A DNA stretch of 13,884 nt from Chloroflexaceae bacterium. GTDB taxonomy: Bacteria; Chloroflexota; Chloroflexia; Chloroflexales; Chloroflexaceae. Numbering within the stretch: position 1 is the stretch's first letter; every line of letters starts with the position of its first letter. This document shows positions 6,636 through 13,884 of this stretch, piece by piece. Location: positions 1 through 13,884 of the forward strand of contig JAOACN010000133.1 in assembly GCA_026417815.1 (NCBI GenBank), read 5' to 3'. The notes below the pieces were generated by a model. It was not told the origin of the DNA, did not search any database, and saw nothing but the letters and a program-made list of their open reading frames with translations. The position numbers were made by a program, and so were the translations under genes.

Positions 6636-8116
6636 TGGGGGAGCCTCCTGCTATCGCGGTGCCAGCCGCCGGTAAAGGCGGGCGGCGTGATCGGGCGGGC
6701 GGACTGGACGCGGGCCAGAAAGGCCAGGGCGGCCACGGCGGCCAGGTCGCGCAGGCTCTCTCCGTCGGGGCGCGCTGCGGGTTCCAGGCGCCGGTGGCTG
6801 AACTCGGAGTCGTAGGTCCCCGCGATGAAATCGGGGTCGCTCACCATCTGCCGGAGCATGCTGATATTGGTGTTGATCCCCGTAATGGCGAACTCGGTAA
6901 GGGCGCGGCGCAGGCGATGGATGGCCTCCTCGCGATTGGCCCCCCAGACGGCGAGCTTGGCGAAGAGCGACTCGTAGCGCACCGAGACCTCGGCTCCGCT
7001 GAAGGCATAGGTGTCCACGCGCACATTGGGGCCGCCCGGCACCCGCAACATACCGATGCGCCCGGGGCTGGGCAGGTAGTCGCGCCAGGGGTCCTCGGCA
7101 TTGATCCGGCAGAGGAAGGCCGTGCCGGCGATGCGCACATCGTCCTGGCCGAAGCCCAGGGGTTGCCCGGCGGCCAGGCGAATCTGCTCGCGTACCGCAT
7201 CAATGCGGGTGACCATTTCGGTGGCGGGATGCTCGACCTGCAGGCGCGGCTTGACCTCGGTGAAGTAGTACTGGCCGTCGGTGTCAACGACGAACTCCAC
7301 GGTGCAGGCCCCCCGGCAACCGAAGAGGCGCGCGATCTCCACCGCCGCGCCGCGGACCGCGGCGCGCTGCGCCGGGGTGAGACCCGGGGCGGGGGACTCG
7401 GTGATCACCTTGCGTTTATTGCGCTGGATGGTGCTGTCGCGCTCGCCCATGTGCACCAGCGCGCCGTAGTTGTCGGCCAGGAGCGGCACCTCAATGTAGC
7501 GCGAGGGGAGCACGGCGACTTCGAGGTAGACGCGCGGATTGCCAAAGACGGCCTGGGCGGCGGCGGCGGCCTCGCGCACGACGTCGAGCAGGCGCGCCGG
7601 CTCCCGCACGATCTGGGTGCCGCGTCCGCGGCCTCCCGACCAGGGTTTGACAACCACCGGGTAGCCCAGGCGCGCGGCCTCGGCGTGGAGGGCGTCGGCC
7701 TCGTCGGGAGTGAAGGCCCGGCTCGAAGCGGTGACGGTAGAGAAGCCGGCCTGCCGCACCCGCTCGAGCGCGGCGATCTTGTTGGTGGTCAGTTCCAGGC
7801 AGGCGCTGCCCGGCCCGATCACGACGATCCCCTCCTTCTCGCAGGCGCGCGTAAAGTCGAGGTGCTCGGCGAGGTAGCCATAGCCCGGATGGACGGCGTC
7901 GGCGCCGGATTGCCGCGCCAGGGCGATCACCAGGTCCGGGTCGCGGTAACTGGCCGGCGGTTCGACCAGGTAGGCCTCGTCGGCCAGATGCACGTAGAGC
8001 GCGCCGCGGTCGTCCGGCTCGTAGAGGGCCACCACGGGGATCCCCAGGTCGCGGCAGGCGCGCACCACGCGAACGGCAGGCTCGCCCCGGTTGGCGATAA
8101 GCACTTTTTTGAACAT
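6632..8116 (-). CDS. accC: Biotin carboxylase subunit of acyl-CoA carboxylase, divergent ATP site
   Basis: A 494-residue ATP-grasp enzyme that carboxylates biotin from ATP and bicarbonate. Family signs: IANRGE (7-12), HPGYGYLAEH (76-85), a glycine-rich loop (159-166), GERDSTIQR (224-232), RLQVEHPATE (291-300), CRINAEDP (336-343). Compared with E. coli AccC from memory, Lys116, Lys159, Lys238, Glu276, Glu288, Arg292, Gln294, Glu296 and Arg338 are kept, but several near-invariant positions differ: the loop reads WSGGRGRGT, not ASGGGGGRGM; His209 is Tyr207; His236 is Lys234; Asn290 is Lys289 (EVKPRLQVEH, not EMNTRLQVEH). The last 50 residues (Ala-rich, then GGWHRDSRR) extend past the core. The start ATG at 8116 has AAGG upstream; 54 bases with a hairpin separate it from the carboxyltransferase gene, and its stop overlaps the carrier gene. 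Family sure; activity likely but open. Confidence 0.9.
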   Translation of the reverse strand: MFKKVLIANRGEPAVRVVRACRDLGIPVVALYEPDDRGALYVHLADEAYLVEPPASYRDPDLVIALARQSGADAVHPGYGYLAEHLDFTRACEKEGIVVIGPGSACLELTTNKIAALERVRQAGFSTVTASSRAFTPDEADALHAEAARLGYPVVVKPWSGGRGRGTQIVREPARLLDVVREAAAAAQAVFGNPRVYLEVAVLPSRYIEVPLLADNYGALVHMGERDSTIQRNKRKVITESPAPGLTPAQRAAVRGAAVEIARLFGCRGACTVEFVVDTDGQYYFTEVKPRLQVEHPATEMVTRIDAVREQIRLAAGQPLGFGQDDVRIAGTAFLCRINAEDPWRDYLPSPGRIGMLRVPGGPNVRVDTYAFSGAEVSVRYESLFAKLAVWGANREEAIHRLRRALTEFAITGINTNISMLRQMVSDPDFIAGTYDSEFSHRRLEPAARPDGESLRDLAAVAALAFLARVQSARPITPPAFTGGWHRDSRRLPQ

Positions 8117-8133
8117 GGGTGCACCTTCTCTGA

Positions 8134-8154
8134 CGCCGGGCCGACGGCCCGGCG
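8134..8154 (-). other. Stem-loop between carboxyltransferase and biotin carboxylase genes
   Basis: A perfect 9-bp GC-only stem (8134-8142 with 8146-8154) closes on a 3-base loop within the 54-base gap of the operon, about 17 bases after the carboxyltransferase stop in transcript order. No T-run follows. It could tune the ratio of subunits by stabilising upstream mRNA or by modest attenuation; this is inference. Confidence 0.45.
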
Positions 8155-8170
8155 CGTCGGCGGTTGCGCG

Positions 8171-9712
8171 TTACATCGGCGAGATCCCGTGTTTCTTCGG
8201 CACGTGCCGTTCGCGCTTGGAGAGTGTCACGTGCAGGGCGCGGATGAGCACCCGGCGACTGTCGCGCGGCTCGATCACATCGTCAATCAGGCCCCGCGCG
8301 GCGGCGACGTAGGGGTTGTTGAACTTCTCCTGATACTCATCAATCAGTTCCTGGCGCCGCGCCTCGGGATTGGCGGCTGCCTTGACCTCGTTGCGGAAGA
8401 GGATGTTGACGGCCCCGGCCGCGCCCATCACCGCCAGTTCGGCATTGGGCCAGGCGTAGAGCAGGTCGCCGCGCAGGCCCTTGCTGCTCATCACGCAGTA
8501 GGCCCCGCCATAGCTCTTGCGCAGAATGATCATCAACTTGGGCACGGTTGCCTCGGAGTAGGCGTAGATCAGCCGCGCGCCGTTGCGGATGATCCCCCCG
8601 TACTCCTGGCTGGTGCCCGGCAGGAAGCCCGGCACGTCCTGCAGGGTGATGATCGGCACGTTGTAGGTGTCGCAGATGCGAATAAAGTGGGCCGCCTTGA
8701 TGCTCGCCTTGATGTCAATTGTGCCCGCCAGCACCTGGGGCTGGTTGGCCACGATGCCCACCACGTAGCCATCGAGGCGGGCGAAGCCCACCACCATGTT
8801 CTGCGCCCAGAGTTCATGGACCTCGAGGAAGCGTCCGTCGTCCACGATGCTGGCAATCACCTGGCGCACGTCGTAGGGCTTCTGCGGATCCACTGGCACG
8901 ATATGCTCCAGTTCGGGGCAGCGACGCTCAGGGTCGTCGCGGGGGGGGACGTAGGGCGGGTCGTTGACGTTGTTGGAGGGCAGGTAGCTCAGCAGTTCAC
9001 GCACCTTCTGCAGGCACTCGCGGTCGTCGGTGGCCAGGAAGTGGGCCACGCCGCTCTCGGTGGCATGGACGCGCCCGCCGCCGAGTTCCTCCTGGCTGAC
9101 ATTCTCCTGCATGACCGACTTGACCACCTCCGGGCCGGTGATGAACATGTAGCTGTTCTCGGTCATGAAGATGAAATCGGTGAGGCCGGGCGAGTAGACC
9201 GCGCCCCCGGCGCAGGGGCCGAGGATCACCGAGATCTGCGGAATGACGCCGGAGGCTTCGCAGTTGGTGTCGAAGATCCGCGCGTAGCCGGCCAGGCTGT
9301 CAACCCCTTCCTGGATGCGGGCGCCGCCCGAGTCGTTCAGGGCGACGAAGGGGCAGCCGTAGGCCAGGGCCATGCGCATGGCCTTGACGATCTTGTTGGC
9401 GTGCATCTCGCCCAGCGAGCCGCCCATCACGCTGGCGTCCTGGGCCGCGGCGAAGACCTGCCGGCCATTGACCAGCCCGAAGCCGGTGACCACGCCATCG
9501 CCATAGCGCGAACCCTTGCCGCCCATGTAGCTCTCGTAGCGCGGCATCACCAGGGTGTCAATTTCATTGAAGCTGTCGGGATCAAAGAGCAGGGCAAGGC
9601 GCTCGCGAGCGGTGAGCCGGCCCTTCTGGTGCTGCGCTTCGGCGTCCTTCGGCGTACCGGCGGCGATGGCCTTCCGTTCGCGGAGTTTGCGGATGTAGTC
9701 TTCCATCTCCAT
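8171..9712 (-). CDS. Acyl-CoA carboxylase carboxyltransferase (beta) subunit
   Basis: A 513-residue PccB-type carboxyltransferase with the same two-fold crotonase architecture as the plus-strand MmdA-like protein, and clearly homologous to it. Marks: NDSGGARIQEG (126-136), GPCAGGAVYSP (165-175), PGFLPGTSQEYGGIIRNGAR (361-380), GGAYCVMSSK (402-411). Next to biotin carboxylase and carrier genes it should form acetyl-CoA/propionyl-CoA carboxylase, making malonyl- or methylmalonyl-CoA. Cys406 occupies the position of Asp422 of Streptomyces PccB, a residue known to steer acyl-CoA choice, so substrate cannot be read off directly. The ATG at 9712 has AAGGGG about nine bases upstream; an in-frame ATG two codons later is possible. 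It follows the phosphopantetheinyl transferase gene by 24 bases, suggesting one transcript. Confidence 0.9.
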   Translation of the reverse strand: MEMEDYIRKLRERKAIAAGTPKDAEAQHQKGRLTARERLALLFDPDSFNEIDTLVMPRYESYMGGKGSRYGDGVVTGFGLVNGRQVFAAAQDASVMGGSLGEMHANKIVKAMRMALAYGCPFVALNDSGGARIQEGVDSLAGYARIFDTNCEASGVIPQISVILGPCAGGAVYSPGLTDFIFMTENSYMFITGPEVVKSVMQENVSQEELGGGRVHATESGVAHFLATDDRECLQKVRELLSYLPSNNVNDPPYVPPRDDPERRCPELEHIVPVDPQKPYDVRQVIASIVDDGRFLEVHELWAQNMVVGFARLDGYVVGIVANQPQVLAGTIDIKASIKAAHFIRICDTYNVPIITLQDVPGFLPGTSQEYGGIIRNGARLIYAYSEATVPKLMIILRKSYGGAYCVMSSKGLRGDLLYAWPNAELAVMGAAGAVNILFRNEVKAAANPEARRQELIDEYQEKFNNPYVAAARGLIDDVIEPRDSRRVLIRALHVTLSKRERHVPKKHGISPM

Positions 9713-9736
9713 CGGGCTTTTCCCCTTCGCTATACG

Positions 9737-10417
9737 CTACGCGGCGCCCACGGCCAGCGTGAGCACATAGCCTTCAGACACGCGCCACCAGCCGCAGAGC
9801 GGCGGGGCCTCCAGGATCGGATCGCAGAGCAGGGCAACCGTGGCCCAGGCGCCGCCGCTGGCGGGCGCCACGCGGCACTCGACGCGCCGGGTGTCAACGC
9901 TCAGGCCCAGGCGCAGGGCCTTGAGCGCGGACTCTTTGGCGCTCCAGATGGCCGTAACGAGCAATTCACGTTGCTCGGGCGGAGCCGCCGCGACCGCCGC
10001 GCGCTCGGCGGAGGTGAAGTAGTCGCCGGCGAAGGCGGGGTGGCGCGGGGCCACCTGTTCGATATCGGCGCCGATGGCCGGGGTGCGCGCCAGGGCGCAG
10101 AGGGCCCGGCCCTGGCTATGGCTGATGGTCAGGTGCCAGCCCTCCAGGGCCGCCCGCAGTTCTGGGCGGCGCGCGCCGATGGTGGGCGCGCCGCTGGGCG
10201 CAGCCACGATCTCCAGGTCGCGCGGGTCGCAGGCCAGCCCGGCCTCGGCCAGGTGGCGCTGGATGAGGCGTCGGGCCGTCCAGCGCCCGAGCAACCACTC
10301 GCGGCGGCGCTTCTCCACCCGCAGCGCCGCCAGGCGCTCACGCTCCGGCAGGCTCAACCACGCTGACGGGGCGAGCGCCGGAAGATCACGTTCGGTCTGG
10401 GTGAGCCAGGTAATCAT
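9737..10417 (-). CDS. Sfp-type 4'-phosphopantetheinyl transferase
   Basis: A 226-residue protein of the length and pattern of Sfp/Gsp-type transferases, which move phosphopantetheine from coenzyme A onto a serine of carrier proteins. The motifs are in order: HLTISHSQG (95-103), the Mg-binding IGADIEQV (115-122, Asp118 and Glu120), FTSAER (134-139), and WSAKESALKALRLGLS (158-173), with Trp158, Lys161, Glu162 and Lys166 in the family WxxKE...K signature. It sits between the multidomain synthase (upstream in transcript order, 341 bases away) and the acyl-CoA carboxylase genes (24 bases downstream), so its natural client is probably the synthase. The two visible synthase carrier domains, however, have Thr at the acceptor position. 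The start ATG at 10417 has no clear Shine-Dalgarno sequence, so translation may be weak or leaderless. Confidence 0.9.
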   Translation of the reverse strand: MITWLTQTERDLPALAPSAWLSLPERERLAALRVEKRRREWLLGRWTARRLIQRHLAEAGLACDPRDLEIVAAPSGAPTIGARRPELRAALEGWHLTISHSQGRALCALARTPAIGADIEQVAPRHPAFAGDYFTSAERAAVAAAPPEQRELLVTAIWSAKESALKALRLGLSVDTRRVECRVAPASGGAWATVALLCDPILEAPPLCGWWRVSEGYVLTLAVGAA

Positions 10418-10483
10418 GGGTTGGTGTGCGGGGCGCGACGTTGCGCGCCGGTTCAGATTGAAGGCCCACCTCTGGCGCTACAA

Positions 10484-10649
10484 CGAGACCTCGTCTCGGC
10501 GTGGGTTACCGGGGCCGCAGGCCCCCGTATGATCCTCCGTTCCGGCACGGCTTCGCCGCGCCGGAACGGGGTTTTCGGAGGGGCGCAGACCCTCCGAGCC
10601 TCCCCCACGGGGAGACGTCTCGTTGCTGAACCAGCGGGTTTCTCAGAAA
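10484..10649. other. Run of hairpins in the gap between synthase and transferase genes
   Basis: The 341 bases 10418-10758 hold no gene I can support, but are packed with consecutive, non-overlapping inverted repeats: 10484-10498 (6 bp, loop 3), 10511-10525 (6 bp, loop 3), 10537-10569 (15 bp with one mismatch, which becomes G-U in minus-strand RNA; loop 3), 10575-10597 (8 bp, loop 7), 10600-10614 (6 bp, loop 3) and a weak 10639-10649 (5 bp, 1-base centre). None carries a T-run. The stretch could be a structured 3' UTR, a leader of the transferase operon, an RNA, or decayed palindromic repeats. Confidence 0.5.
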
Positions 10650-10679
10650 GGTTGACGCAAGGTGTTTGTGTTGATTTCA

Positions 10680-10718
10680 TTGGGCCGCGGCACCGGTGTA
10701 GCCGGTGCCGCGGCCCAA
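10680..10718 (-). terminator. Strong 17-bp hairpin just past the synthase stop
   Basis: Perfect 17-bp arms (10680-10696 and 10702-10718, beginning TTGGGCCGCGG) with a 5-base loop, centred about 60 bases beyond the synthase stop on the minus strand. It is the most stable-looking fold in the window and well placed for transcription termination or 3'-end protection. No U-run follows in either direction, so Rho-independent release is doubtful. Confidence 0.55.
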
Positions 10719-10758
10719 CAGGCTGGCGCCAACCCGCCGGATGGGCGTGGACTGAGGG

Positions 10759-13884
<3,126 letters not shown>

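Noticed and set aside
6635..10366. Open frame of 1243 codons on the plus strand, opposite the carboxylase and transferase genes
   Set aside because: It lies antisense to four genes with clear family motifs; long antisense frames are expected in GC-rich coding DNA. The translation shows no recognisable domain.
10652..10680. Plus-strand promoter TTGACG, 17 bases, TTTCAT
   Set aside because: The -10 is only a 4/6 match and transcription would start inside the strong hairpin and run antisense into the synthase gene. Possible but unsupported.

Overview
The window reads as bacterial chromosome of high GC content (well above 60% by eye), with tightly packed genes. The best guess at the host is a Chloroflexota (Chloroflexales-like) bacterium. 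The grounds are a split acyl-CoA carboxylase with separate biotin carboxylase and biotin carrier genes, a PfaA-like multidomain lipid/polyketide synthase with LGVDT-type carrier domains, and GC-rich palindromes between genes. This assignment is inference; there is no rRNA or other phylogenetic marker here. No tRNA, rRNA, insertion sequence, CRISPR array or phage gene was seen.

Layout. (1) 1-1545, plus strand: the 3' end of a large DEAD/DEAH-type helicase gene with a DUF1998 region, a long Pro/Ala-rich tail and a small C-terminal SH3/Tudor-like domain. (2) 1558-5270, plus strand: a complete four-gene set for a sodium-translocating biotin decarboxylase, in the order carboxyltransferase (MmdA), OadG-like membrane anchor (MmdD), biotin carrier (MmdC), OadB-like membrane pump (MmdB). 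The PccB-like carboxyltransferase points to methylmalonyl-CoA (or malonyl-CoA) rather than oxaloacetate as substrate. (3) 5538-5969, plus strand: a two-CBS-domain protein with its own promoter-like -10 box. (4) 6141-9712, minus strand: a biotin-dependent acyl-CoA carboxylase as three genes (carboxyltransferase, biotin carboxylase, biotin carrier). (5) 9737-10417, minus strand: an Sfp-type phosphopantetheinyl transferase 24 bases ahead of the carboxylase genes. (6) 10759-13884, minus strand: the C-terminal part of a multidomain synthase (at least two carrier domains, ketoreductase, dehydratase), running off the right edge.

How it may fit together. The minus-strand genes make a plausible supply line: the carboxylase makes malonyl- or methylmalonyl-CoA extender units, the transferase arms carrier domains, and the synthase consumes the units. 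The plus-strand pump does the opposite chemistry, decarboxylating a (methyl)malonyl-CoA and saving the energy as a sodium gradient. The two arms converge on a nested GC-rich palindrome at 6038-6127.

Most worth a second look: both carrier domains have Thr where the phosphopantetheine-bearing Ser should be; the biotin carboxylase departs from the family at several ATP-site positions while keeping its bicarbonate/biotin residues; the 341-base gap between the synthase and the transferase is filled with a run of hairpins; and opposing carboxylase and decarboxylase modules sit side by side.
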